Shown here: one piece after another, positions 10,178-18,886 of the stretch
Position numbering within the stretch: position 1 is the first letter of the stretch
Layout of the letters: each line of letters begins with the position of its first letter
NCBI RefSeq assembly: GCF_013697775.1
Contig: NZ_JACCWG010000320.1
Span: 1-33,131 of the forward strand
Length of the DNA stretch: 33,131 nt
DNA from: Ramlibacter sp.
Lineage (GTDB): Bacteria; Pseudomonadota; Gammaproteobacteria; Burkholderiales; Burkholderiaceae_C
Direction of reading: 5' to 3'
Notes under the pieces: generated by a model
Database searches by the model: none
Told to the model about the DNA's origin: nothing
The model's input: only the letters and a program-made list of their open reading frames with translations
Position numbers and translations under genes: made by a program

Positions 10178-10206
10178 GTGGGAACTCCCAGGAAGAGGAC
10201 GAGCGG

Positions 10207-10995
10207 TCAGGAATGTGGGGACTGCCAGCGCAGCAGGCGGCGTTCGGCAAGCGCCAGCACCGCGTTGCTGGCGAAGCCAAGGGCGCCCAGCAATGCAATG
10301 CCGGCGAACAGGTCGCTGGCGCGGAAGGCGCGCGCGGCCAGCAAGATGGCCTGGCCCAGGCCGGGCTGCGAGGCGATCATTTCGCCGACCACGGCAACGA
10401 TCAGCGACACCGTCATGGCCAGGCGCATGCCGGCCAGGATGTCGGGCATGGCGCTGGGCAGGCCGACCTTGCGGATGAAGGCGGCGTCGTTCATCTGCAG
10501 CGCGGCGGCCACTTCGCGCAGCCGCGGCTCCACGCTGGCGAAGCCGTGCACGGTGGCCAGCAGCACCGGCCACATCGCGCCGAAGGCCACCACGAACAGC
10601 ACCATGCCGCCGCCAAGGCCGAAGATGGAGATCGCCAGCGGCATGATGGCCGAGGCCGGCAGCGGCCGCACGAATTCCAGCATCGGCTGCAGCCAGGCGC
10701 GCGCCTTTGTGGAAATGCCGATCAGCGCGCCGAGTGCGATGCCCGCGGCGGAGGCCAGCAGCCAGCCGAGCAGCATGCGCTGCAGGGTCTGCAAGGTGAA
10801 CGCCGCGAGTTCGCCGCCGCCCTTGCCGGTGAGGTTCAGTCCGTCGCCCAGGCTGGCCAGCGCCGCCTCGGGCGTCGGCAGGAACACCCGGCTCACCCAG
10901 CCCGCGTGGCTCGCGGCCCACCAAAGCGCGAGCAGGGCGGCCAGCAGCGCGCCCGACTCCAGCAGCGCGCGCGCATGCTGCCGCGTGGCCGTCAT
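10207..10995 (-). CDS. ABC transporter permease (NitT/TauT-like)
   Basis: Multi-TM; EAA-loop-like GLPSAMPDILAGMRLAMTVSLIVAVVGEMIASQPGLG. Confidence 0.9.
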   Translation of the reverse strand: MTATRQHARALLESGALLAALLALWWAASHAGWVSRVFLPTPEAALASLGDGLNLTGKGGGELAAFTLQTLQRMLLGWLLASAAGIALGALIGISTKARAWLQPMLEFVRPLPASAIMPLAISIFGLGGGMVLFVVAFGAMWPVLLATVHGFASVEPRLREVAAALQMNDAAFIRKVGLPSAMPDILAGMRLAMTVSLIVAVVGEMIASQPGLGQAILLAARAFRASDLFAGIALLGALGFASNAVLALAERRLLRWQSPHS

Positions 10996-11756
10996 GCCTG
11001 CACTCCCATGCGCCGCGCCACCGCGTGCTGCAGCGCCAGCGCCGCGGCGTTGATGGCGTAGCCCACCGCGCCGATCCAGAACAGCCAGGCCAGCATCAGC
11101 GCCGGATCCAGGCTTTGCTGCGCGATCATGATGGCGTAGCCCATGCCGCTGGGGTTGGCCGCGATCTCCACCGTCACCGCCACCACCAGCGCGATGGCGA
11201 CGCCCAGGCGCAGTGCGACGAACAGGCGCGGCACCATGGCCGGCAGCACGATCTTGGCGATGCGCGCGGCGGGCGACAGGTCCAGGGCGCGCGCCACTTC
11301 CAGCAGGCGCGGCTCCACCTGCCGCGCCGCCGCCTGCGACAGCACCAGCATCGGCCAGAAGGTGGCGAAGGCGACCACGCTGACTTCCATGCGCAGGCCG
11401 AAACCGAACACCAGCATGGCCAGCGGAATCAGCGCCACCGAGGGAATCGGCCGCAGAACCTCCACCGACAGGAAACTCATGCGCGCCAACCGTGGCAGCA
11501 AACCCAGCGCGATGCCCAGCAGCACGCCGGCGACGGCGCCGATGGCGAGTCCGGCCGCGGCGCAGGCCAGCGTGAAGCCGGTCGCTTCCCACAGGCTGCC
11601 GTCGGCCATGGCCTTGCCGAACGCCAATGCCGCCGCGCTGGGTGCGGCCAGCGCGTCACTGCCCGCGCCGGCCGTGCGCGCATACCACTCCAGCGCGCCC
11701 AGCAGCAACGCGGGACACGCGAGCGCGCGCAGGAGGCCAGCGAGGCGGTGCGGCAT
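10992..11756 (-). CDS. ABC transporter permease (NitT/TauT-like)
   Basis: Second permease; IVLPAMVPRLFVALRLGVAIALVVAVTVEIAANPSGMG; ATGA overlap with the next gene. Confidence 0.9.
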   Translation of the reverse strand: MPHRLAGLLRALACPALLLGALEWYARTAGAGSDALAAPSAAALAFGKAMADGSLWEATGFTLACAAAGLAIGAVAGVLLGIALGLLPRLARMSFLSVEVLRPIPSVALIPLAMLVFGFGLRMEVSVVAFATFWPMLVLSQAAARQVEPRLLEVARALDLSPAARIAKIVLPAMVPRLFVALRLGVAIALVVAVTVEIAANPSGMGYAIMIAQQSLDPALMLAWLFWIGAVGYAINAAALALQHAVARRMGVQA

Positions 11757-11764
11757 CGTGCGCC

Positions 11765-12658
11765 TCAGTGGTGGCCGAGGTAGCGGTACAGCTCGCGCCG
11801 CAGCCGCAGGAACTCGGGGTCTTCCCTGGTGACGAGCTGCGCGCGCGGGCGCGCAATGGCCACGTCGATCGTTGCCGCCATGCTGGGATGCGCCGCGTCC
11901 GGATTGGCACGCAACGCGATCACGCGGTCGCCCAGGTAGATGGCTTCTTCCAGGTCGTGCGTGACGAACAGCACCGTGAGGCCGCTCGCGCGCACCAGGC
12001 GCGACACCTCGTCCTGCAGGCCTTCGCGCGTCATGGCATCGAGCGCGCCGAACGGCTCGTCCATCATCAACAGCTGCGGCTGCTGCGCCAGGCAGCGCGC
12101 GATCTGCACGCGCTGCTGCATGCCGCCGGACAGCTGCGCGGGAAACTTCGTTGCGTGCGCCGCCAGGCCCACCGTGTCCAGCACTTCGGCGATGCGCGCG
12201 GGCCGTTCGGCCGCGGGTACGTTCGCCGCTTCCAGCGCGAGCCGCACGTTGCCTTGCACCGTGCGCCAGGGCAGCAGCGCGCGGCCGTAGTCCTGGAACA
12301 CGAAAGCGACTTCGCGCGAGGGGGCGGCCACCGGCTTGCCATTGCGCAGCACCGTGCCGGCGCTGGGCGCGACGAACCCGGCCGCCGCGCGCAGCAGCGT
12401 GGTCTTGCCGCAGCCCGAGGGGCCAATGATGCAGACGAACTCGCCACGTCCCACCGAGAAGCTGGTGGGCGACAGGATCTCGCGGCCGCCGAGATGGATG
12501 GCGACGGCGTCGAAGCGCAGAAGGGGCTGCCGTTCGCCCTGCGCATCCCCCCGTTCGCCCTTAGCTTGTCGAAGGGCTTCGACGGGCTCAGCCCGAACGG
12601 AGGTGGGCTCAAGCCGAACGGGACTTGGCGGACGAACGGGTGACACGGAGATCGTCAT
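11765..12658 (-). CDS. ABC transporter ATP-binding protein (NitT/TauT-like), N-terminus contains a REP-like repeat in frame
   Basis: Walker A GPSGCGKTT, signature LSGGMQQR, Walker B LLMMDEPFGALD. Confidence 0.92.
   Translation of the reverse strand: MTISVSPVRPPSPVRLEPTSVRAEPVEALRQAKGERGDAQGERQPLLRFDAVAIHLGGREILSPTSFSVGRGEFVCIIGPSGCGKTTLLRAAAGFVAPSAGTVLRNGKPVAAPSREVAFVFQDYGRALLPWRTVQGNVRLALEAANVPAAERPARIAEVLDTVGLAAHATKFPAQLSGGMQQRVQIARCLAQQPQLLMMDEPFGALDAMTREGLQDEVSRLVRASGLTVLFVTHDLEEAIYLGDRVIALRANPDAAHPSMAATIDVAIARPRAQLVTREDPEFLRLRRELYRYLGHH
12551..12600. repeat. REP-like 50-bp imperfect palindrome with partial flanking copies
   Basis: CCGTTCGCCCTTAGCTTGTCGAAG-GG-CTTCGACGGGCTCAGCCCGAACGG; 19 of 24 arm positions pair by eye; partial copies CCGTTCGCCCT at 12530-12540 and GGGCTCAAGCCGAACGG at 12605-12621. 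Confidence 0.85.
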
Positions 12659-13611
12659 TTGAAAATCAGCTTCGCCGGCTCCGGGCTTCCCTTGAGCATG
12701 TCCTGGTCCTTCATCAGGTCCACCCAATAGGCCAGTTGCTTGTCCGTCACCACCGGGCCGGGCGGGGAGATCTGCATCTTGGCCAGCACCTCGGGCGGCA
12801 GCTTGATGTACTTGCCGATCGCCGCGCGCACCTTCGGGTTGTTGGCCGGCTTGCCCATGAAGGCTGCGGCCTCCTGCACCGCCTGCTGGAAGGCGCGCGC
12901 GGCGCCGGCGTTCTTCTGCGCCCATTCGCGCTTGGCGGTGTAGATGATGGTCGGCTCGCCCTCGGGCAGGAAGGTGGAGTAGTAGGACGCCACGTAGCCC
13001 GTGCCGCTGTCGGTGATGCGGCTCATGAACGGGTCGGCGCTCACCACCGCGTCCAGCGTGCCGCCGCGCAGCAGGTCGCCGTGCTGCGGGAACGCGGCCT
13101 CCACGAAGCTGACCTTGCGGTAGTCCACGCCCTGGTTCTTCAGCCAGCCGCGGAAGGTGACGTGCAGGAAGGCGCCCAGGCCGGGCACGCCGATCTTCTT
13201 GCCCAGGCAGTCCTGCGCCGTCTTGATGCCGCTGCCCGCGCGCGCCACCAGGCCGAAGCCGGTGATCGATTTCGAGGTGACGCCGCCGCCCGCAAGCACC
13301 ACGTGGTCCAGGCCTCCATCCACCGACTGCAGGAACACGCTGGGCGTGGGTCCGCCGATCTGCAGCGAGTCGGCCTGCACGGCGGCCGGGATGGTGGAGT
13401 TCAGCGGGATGAACTTCAGCTCGACGTCGAGGTTGCGCTTCTTGAAGAAGCCTTCTTCCGCGGCCACGAACACCGAGGCGAAATCGGTGACCGCGGTGTA
13501 GCCGAACACGATGCGCGAGGACTGCGCGCGTGCCGGCACGGCAGCGGCGATGCCGGCAGCGGCGGCTGCTGCTGCCAGGAATTCGCGGCGTTGCATGGCG
13601 CTGTGTTTCAT
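12655..13611 (-). CDS. ABC transporter substrate-binding protein (NitT/TauT-like)
   Basis: Tat-like signal MQRREFLAAAAAAAGIAAAVPARAQ; FVAAEEGFFKKRNLDVELKFIP; SsuA/NMT1-like. Confidence 0.9.
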   Translation of the reverse strand: MKHSAMQRREFLAAAAAAAGIAAAVPARAQSSRIVFGYTAVTDFASVFVAAEEGFFKKRNLDVELKFIPLNSTIPAAVQADSLQIGGPTPSVFLQSVDGGLDHVVLAGGGVTSKSITGFGLVARAGSGIKTAQDCLGKKIGVPGLGAFLHVTFRGWLKNQGVDYRKVSFVEAAFPQHGDLLRGGTLDAVVSADPFMSRITDSGTGYVASYYSTFLPEGEPTIIYTAKREWAQKNAGAARAFQQAVQEAAAFMGKPANNPKVRAAIGKYIKLPPEVLAKMQISPPGPVVTDKQLAYWVDLMKDQDMLKGSPEPAKLIFK

Positions 13612-14279
13612 TGGACTCTCCTCGGGGTTGCGGCGGGCAGGGCGGCGCGCAGCCCGCCCAGGATGAAGCGCGTGAGCAGCGGCGCGGCGGCCGGGTCGGC
13701 CGGCTTGCACTGGTTGCGCGAGAGCCGCGCAATGCGCTCGTCGCTGATGTGATGCAGGAGAGCCCCCAGCATGAACTGGTAGCACCAGGCGGCGTCGGCG
13801 CGGCGCGCGCGCGGCAGGGTGGCCTGCAGCGCGTCGATGAAGGCGTTGGCCATCGGGTCGAAGAACTCGCGCAGCACGCGGTCGGTGTGGCCGCGCGCAT
13901 GCGAGAGCTCGCGCGCCACCATCAGCGCGTAGTACTCGCCCTCGGCGCTGGCACGCAGGCGCAGCACCGGCTGCAGGAAGGCGTCGACGGTGCGCGCGAG
14001 GCGCTCGCGCACGGGAGCGGCCAGCGCCTCGCGCAGGCCCGCCACGCGTTCGTCGATGGTGCCTTGCCAGTGCGCGAACACCGCCTCGAACAGCTCGTGC
14101 TTCTGGCCGTAGTAGTAGCCCACGAGCGCCAGCGGCACGCCGGCCTCCTCGGCGATCTGGCGGATGGTGACCACGTCGTAGCCGTGCTGCGCAAACAGCT
14201 TCTCGGCCGCCAGCAGGATGGCGGCCTTGCGGTCGGGGCGCGCTTCGGGTGCGGCGGCGCTGGCGCGGCGGGCGGGCAT
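13608..14279 (-). CDS. TetR family transcriptional regulator
   Basis: HTH ILLAAEKLFAQHGYDVVTIRQIAEEAGVPLALVGYYYGQKHELFEAVF; start MPARRA at 14279 preferred (alternative 14327 would place the operator inside the gene). Confidence 0.92.
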   Translation of the reverse strand: MPARRASAAAPEARPDRKAAILLAAEKLFAQHGYDVVTIRQIAEEAGVPLALVGYYYGQKHELFEAVFAHWQGTIDERVAGLREALAAPVRERLARTVDAFLQPVLRLRASAEGEYYALMVARELSHARGHTDRVLREFFDPMANAFIDALQATLPRARRADAAWCYQFMLGALLHHISDERIARLSRNQCKPADPAAAPLLTRFILGGLRAALPAATPRRVQ

Positions 14280-14290
14280 GATGGGTGCAT

Positions 14291-14328
14291 TTGAACGCTT
14301 GTACAAAGTGATTGAACACCCGTACAAA
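14291..14328. promoter_or_regulatory. Twin palindromic operator, probable TetR autoregulatory site
   Basis: TTGAACGCTTGTACAAA (14291-14307) and TTGAACACCCGTACAAA (14312-14328): 14/17 identical, 21-bp period, each an imperfect TTGWAC-N4-GTACAA palindrome. Confidence 0.6.
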
Positions 14329-14385
14329 CCCTGAAGCCTGGTGGCTGAGCCTTGGTTGCAATGCGCGGCTGCTTGGGCGGCATCG

Positions 14386-14532
14386 GGCAGTGGCTGGGGT
14401 GCCCGGGCTCCGGTATCACGCTCGCGGGCGTCTGCCCCGGCATGCCTGTTTCATGTCGTCAACGAGGTCGTGCCGCGCAAGCTCTGTAGCGACCGCGAAT
14501 GGACCCTGCGCCCGGGCACCCCAGCCCCTGCC
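14386..14532. repeat. 147-bp element bounded by 23-bp inverted repeats (MITE-like or structured intergenic element)
   Basis: Left GGCAGTGGCTGGGGTGCCCGGGC (14386-14408); right GCCCGGGCACCCCAGCCCCTGCC (14510-14532) is its reverse complement at 22/23 positions. Confidence 0.7.
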
Positions 14533-14587
14533 ACGTGCGGCCGCCGGCCGCTGTCGCAAGAGCACCGTGTGACTTGACTTCAGCCCG

Positions 14588-15370
14588 TCAAGCCGACATG
14601 CAGAGCAGCGGACTGTCGAGCAGGCTGTCGCCCTGCAGCGGCACCACCTCGCGCAGCACGATGCGCTGGCGCGCTGTCTGGATGCGCTGCGCGCACACCG
14701 CCAGCAGGAAGCCGGGCGGGCGGAACTGCCAGAAGTGCCAGCGCGAGGCCACGTCCGCCAGTTCGGGGTGCACCGTGAGTTCCAGCCGGTCTTCGGTGTG
14801 GAACAGGAAGGCGAACTTGTCCAGCGGGATCGACAGCCCCATGCCCCGCGCCTTGATGTACGACTCCTTCAAGGTCCAGTACTGGAAGAAGCGGTCGTGC
14901 TGGCGCTCGGCGCCGATGCCCGCCAGGGCCGAGACTTCGTCCGGCGCGAAGAAGTGGCCGGCCACGTCGAGCGGCGCCTGGCGCTTCTCGGTGTTCTCCG
15001 CGTCAACCCCCAGTGCCGCCTTGCGCGTGACGGCAATGGCCACCAGGCCCTGCGTGTGCGTGACGTTGAAGGACAGCGCCATGTCGCGCGCCGGCGCGTT
15101 GTCGGCGGTGGGCTTGCCGTACCTGTTCTCGGTGAATGTCCAGTCGCGCGGCGCCACCGGCACATAGCGCGACAGCACGGTGCGCACCAGCGCGCGCGTA
15201 ACCAGGTAGCGGTGCCGGTCGCGTTCAAAGACGAAGCGCCGCTGCCGCGCGGCCTCCTCGGGCGTCATCAGCGCGTGGTAGTGCGCCAGCAGCGCGGGTT
15301 CGAGGATGCGCTCCTCGAACGCCAGCCACACGTGCACTTCGTCGGTGGAGAGATCAAGCGTGCCCTGCAT
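14588..15370 (-). CDS. 4'-phosphopantetheinyl transferase (Sfp-type)
   Basis: NRYGKPTADNAPARDMALSFNVTHTQGLVAIAV, LGVDAENTEK, FFQYWTLKESYIKARGMGLSIPLDKFAF. Confidence 0.92.
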   Translation of the reverse strand: MQGTLDLSTDEVHVWLAFEERILEPALLAHYHALMTPEEAARQRRFVFERDRHRYLVTRALVRTVLSRYVPVAPRDWTFTENRYGKPTADNAPARDMALSFNVTHTQGLVAIAVTRKAALGVDAENTEKRQAPLDVAGHFFAPDEVSALAGIGAERQHDRFFQYWTLKESYIKARGMGLSIPLDKFAFLFHTEDRLELTVHPELADVASRWHFWQFRPPGFLLAVCAQRIQTARQRIVLREVVPLQGDSLLDSPLLCMSA

Positions 15371-16129
15371 GGCTTGCGATTGTAGGCAGCGCCGGGCCGG
15401 CGCTGCTCGACCATCCCGCATTGCCTGCTGCCATGCAGGCGCATCGGCCAGCGTCAAGGCAATGCACGAAACACAAACGTGCAACTTGTGACCGTTATGA
15501 ATGCGCGCCGCGCGGGGCCACGCCATCGGCCTTTTGACAAGGCGGTGTCAGGAGACTGCAAACCCTGCGGTGCGAACGAAAACGGCACGGCGTACACCAA
15601 TGAAAGGAGAGCGAAAACGCAGGCCGCGCCCTGGCACAACGAATCACGCAAGCACGTCGTGGTTAAGCGCCGCCGGCGCATCGCGCTGCTACAGTTCGCC
15701 CTCCCGCACATCCCGGCCGGACAAGCATTCGGGAAACGCATCCACCGCTGGCATCGGCGCACGTCATTACGTCGCCAACATCGCCGGCCGGCGTTTCCTA
15801 TCGGGCATCCCGCGCCGGCGCGTCCTCATCTCATTCATTTCCGGGATCACCCGGCGCGTCGCGGCGTTCGCTGCCGCACGCAATGCTCCTGACAACAAGT
15901 GACGCACTGACGGAAGTGAGCACTCAGGCTGATTCGCGGAACCTATATTTGTTTCTATAGAGCGCACTGTACGTAACAGCTGTTGCGCGCATTTATAGGT
16001 CCGCAGCTTGGAGAGTGCAGAGCCAACTCCATACAGTGAATGCGAGCGTGAATACAGCACCTGGGGAGGCGCGCACATGCATGAATCAACCGACCGCGTT
16101 GGCGGTCCACGTACGTCCGGGGTCGCGCC

Positions 16130-17200
16130 ATGACCCGGATCTTCAAGCCACGGCAGGCCGACCAGGGGCCGCCCGATGCGGTGCAGGTGCGCCAGGCCTT
16201 CATCGAGGGCAGGCGCGTGTCGCTGAGCGTGCTCGGCGACGGCGCGCACGGCTTCCGGCTGGAGCGCAGGCGCCAGGGCTGCGACGAACCGGTCTCGGTG
16301 CTGCACCTGGACCTGCAGGACGGCGCGCAGGTCCAGGCGTTCATCGACAACGACCCTTACGCGCCGTTGCTGAAGAACGAGTACCGCGCGGCGCTGGACA
16401 CGGTGGCCGAGGGCGAGTGGCAGGCGGAGGGAGAACGCATGCCGGAGTTCGCCTCCGAGTGCGACAGCGAGCGCGACCTGCTTGTGCTCATGCGCAACTT
16501 CACCCGCGCCTGCGGCGCCGCGAACTGCTACTACCACTGGTTCTGCGCGCAGGAGGAAGGCGGCGAGATCACGCGGCACGACATGCTGGTGGGCGGCGCG
16601 CCGTCGTGGGCGCACCGCTACGTGCACCAGCACTGGTACCTGAACGACCCGGCGGTGGCGCACGCGCGCGAGAACACGCAGCCGCTGCGCGGCTCCTCGC
16701 TCGTGCTGCCGGCGCACCACTGGCTGCTGCAGTCGGGGCCCGAGCATGGGCTGGGCAGCTGCCTGTTCTTCCCGGCGCACCGCCGCGACGACACCACCTT
16801 CGGCCTGCTGCACGTGAGCACGCCGCTGGCCCCGCCGCAGGGCGAGGACCACCTCTGGCGCAACCGCAGGCTGTTGCGCGGCCTGGCCAACGAGCTGCTC
16901 GAGTGGCGCGTGCTGCGCGGGCGCCAGGAGCTCGCACGGCAGCTGTCTCTTAGTTATACGGAGGTGGTGGCGCTGCGCATGGTGGAGCGCGGCGGAAACG
17001 CGCGCCACGTGGCCGAGGAATTGAAGATCGGCGAGCGCGCGGTCTACCAGCTGTTCGTCGCGATCAACAGAAAACTCAACAGCAAACATATCAAGAGCAG
17101 TGCGAGCAAAGCCAAGCAGTGCGGCCTTCTTTCATCTCCTGTGCAGACCGTCCAAACAGAAGAGAAAAAGGCAGCAACCGATATATCGCAAACGAGCTAA
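16130..17200 (+). CDS. LuxR family regulator with autoinducer-binding-like domain (putative solo)
   Basis: Autoinducer-domain-like segment NCYYHWFCAQ...WAHRYVHQHWYLNDPAVAHARENTQPL; C-terminal LuxR HTH-like LSYTEVVALRMVERGGNARHVAEELKIGERAVYQLFVAINRKLN; no luxI in window. Confidence 0.7.
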   Translation: MTRIFKPRQADQGPPDAVQVRQAFIEGRRVSLSVLGDGAHGFRLERRRQGCDEPVSVLHLDLQDGAQVQAFIDNDPYAPLLKNEYRAALDTVAEGEWQAEGERMPEFASECDSERDLLVLMRNFTRACGAANCYYHWFCAQEEGGEITRHDMLVGGAPSWAHRYVHQHWYLNDPAVAHARENTQPLRGSSLVLPAHHWLLQSGPEHGLGSCLFFPAHRRDDTTFGLLHVSTPLAPPQGEDHLWRNRRLLRGLANELLEWRVLRGRQELARQLSLSYTEVVALRMVERGGNARHVAEELKIGERAVYQLFVAINRKLNSKHIKSSASKAKQCGLLSSPVQTVQTEEKKAATDISQTS

Positions 17201-17293
17201 GTAATTCCACACGACATCGCGTTTAAGGTTCATGCCTCGACGAACGCGAAGCTCACTCAGGGAAGCGTCAGACAACAAGGAGCGCGAGACCTC

Positions 17294-18886
17294 ATGGTCA
17301 AACATATCGTCCCCGTCATTCAGCAACACGCGATCAGCACGCCTTACAAGAGCGCGCTCGCGGATACAAACATCGAACTCGGTTACGCCGAACTCGATAG
17401 TTTCTCCACGCGATTGGCGATGCGGCTGCGCGCGCTGGGCTGCAAGCCGCAGGACCGCGTGGTGATGCTCGCGAGCCGCCGCGCTGTTCTCGTGGCGGCG
17501 ATCCTGGGCGTGTTCAAGGCGGGCTGCGTGCACGTGCCGCTGGACCCCAGCATGCCGGTGGAGCGGCTGCGCTACATCCTCAACGACATCGCGCCCTCGG
17601 TGGTGATCACCGAGGAGGAGATGGCCGACACCGTCAAGGGCTTCCTGCCCAAGCCGGCGGCGCTGCTGTTCGTCAGCGAACTCGAACGCATGGTGACGGT
17701 GGACGAGGACTCGGCGCAGCGCGACGCGCTGGTGCGGCCCACCGCGCTGCCGGAGTTCGACGAGCAGGCCACCGCGTACTGCATCTATACATCCGGCTCC
17801 ACCGGCCGGCCCAAGGGCGTTCTGATCAGCCACCGCAGCCTGTTCGATTTCTTCGACGGCACCTGGCAGATCTACGACGTGACGTCCGAGTCGCGCTGCG
17901 CGAGCTTCTCGCCGCTGCACTTCGACGTCTACACCATGGACATGCTGTTCCCGCTGGCGCAGGGCGCGCACCTGCACGTGTACGACGACGTGGTGGTGCC
18001 CGACCTGCTGCTGGAGACCATCCGCGCCAACGACATCTCGCATTTCTCCGCCTGGGGAATGATGCTGGGCCTGATCGCGCAGGCGGCGGACTTCGCCACC
18101 GTGGCTTTGCCGCACCTGAAGACCATCCTGACCGGCACCGACGTGCCGGACATCAAGACGGTGCAGCGCTGGATGCGCAAGAACCCCGGCACCAGGGTGA
18201 TCAACGCCTATGGCCCCACCGAGGTGACCTGCGCGTCGGTGGCGCACCTGATCACGGAAATCGAGCCCGCGCGCACCCAGCTCTACCCGATCGGCAAGCC
18301 GCTCAAGCACGTGCAGGCGCTGCTGGTGGACGACGACGGCGAGACCATCACGGCGGCCAACACGCCCGGCGAGCTGATGCTGGGCGGCAGCCAGGTGATG
18401 CAGGGCTACTGGCACCTGCCGGAGCAGACCGCGCAGCGGCTCACGCACATCGACGGCGTGCCGTTCTACCGCACCGGCGACATCTGCACGTACCTGGAGA
18501 ACGGCGACATCTTCTACGCCGGGCGCAAGGACAACGAAATCAAGCTGGGTGGCTACCGCATCCACCTGAGCGAGATCCAGCGCGTCATCAACAGCGTGGC
18601 CCACGTGCACGCCTCGGAGACGGTGCTGATGGAGTCGCGCTACGGCGAGAAGCTGCTGGCGTCCGGCGTGCTGATCGACAAGGGCCAGGCGCTCGACGTG
18701 GACCGCCTGGTCGCGGAGATCAGGCAACGGCTGTCGGCGGAGCTGCCCGCCTACATGGTGCCGCGCCACATCACGATTCTCGACCAGTTTCCGCAGTTGT
18801 CGTCGGGAAAGGCAGATCGCAAAGCGCTTCTGTCTCTACTGCAATTCCGCACCAACCAGAGCAACCAAGAGGAAGTGAACTCATGA
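17294..18886 (+). CDS. Stand-alone amino-acid adenylation (A) domain
   Basis: A3 YTSGSTGRPKGVLISH, A5 NAYGPTEVT, A7 YRTGDI, A8 GRKDNEIKLGGYRIHLSEIQ, A10 LSSGKADRKALL; Asp in A4 FDVYTMD and Lys in A10 conserved. Confidence 0.95.
   Translation: MVKHIVPVIQQHAISTPYKSALADTNIELGYAELDSFSTRLAMRLRALGCKPQDRVVMLASRRAVLVAAILGVFKAGCVHVPLDPSMPVERLRYILNDIAPSVVITEEEMADTVKGFLPKPAALLFVSELERMVTVDEDSAQRDALVRPTALPEFDEQATAYCIYTSGSTGRPKGVLISHRSLFDFFDGTWQIYDVTSESRCASFSPLHFDVYTMDMLFPLAQGAHLHVYDDVVVPDLLLETIRANDISHFSAWGMMLGLIAQAADFATVALPHLKTILTGTDVPDIKTVQRWMRKNPGTRVINAYGPTEVTCASVAHLITEIEPARTQLYPIGKPLKHVQALLVDDDGETITAANTPGELMLGGSQVMQGYWHLPEQTAQRLTHIDGVPFYRTGDICTYLENGDIFYAGRKDNEIKLGGYRIHLSEIQRVINSVAHVHASETVLMESRYGEKLLASGVLIDKGQALDVDRLVAEIRQRLSAELPAYMVPRHITILDQFPQLSSGKADRKALLSLLQFRTNQSNQEEVNS

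Noticed and set aside
15501-15902. 133-aa ORF (and overlapping 15479-15892, 15955-16350 minus) in the PPTase-luxR gap
   Set aside because: Arg/Ser/Ala-rich composition without recognisable motif or good RBS; composition differs from surrounding genes and region looks non-coding.
15963-15984. Classical lux box upstream of luxR
   Set aside because: CTG and CAG half-sites are present but separated by 7 nt, not the spacing of a 20-bp lux box; kept only as a generic inverted-repeat finding.
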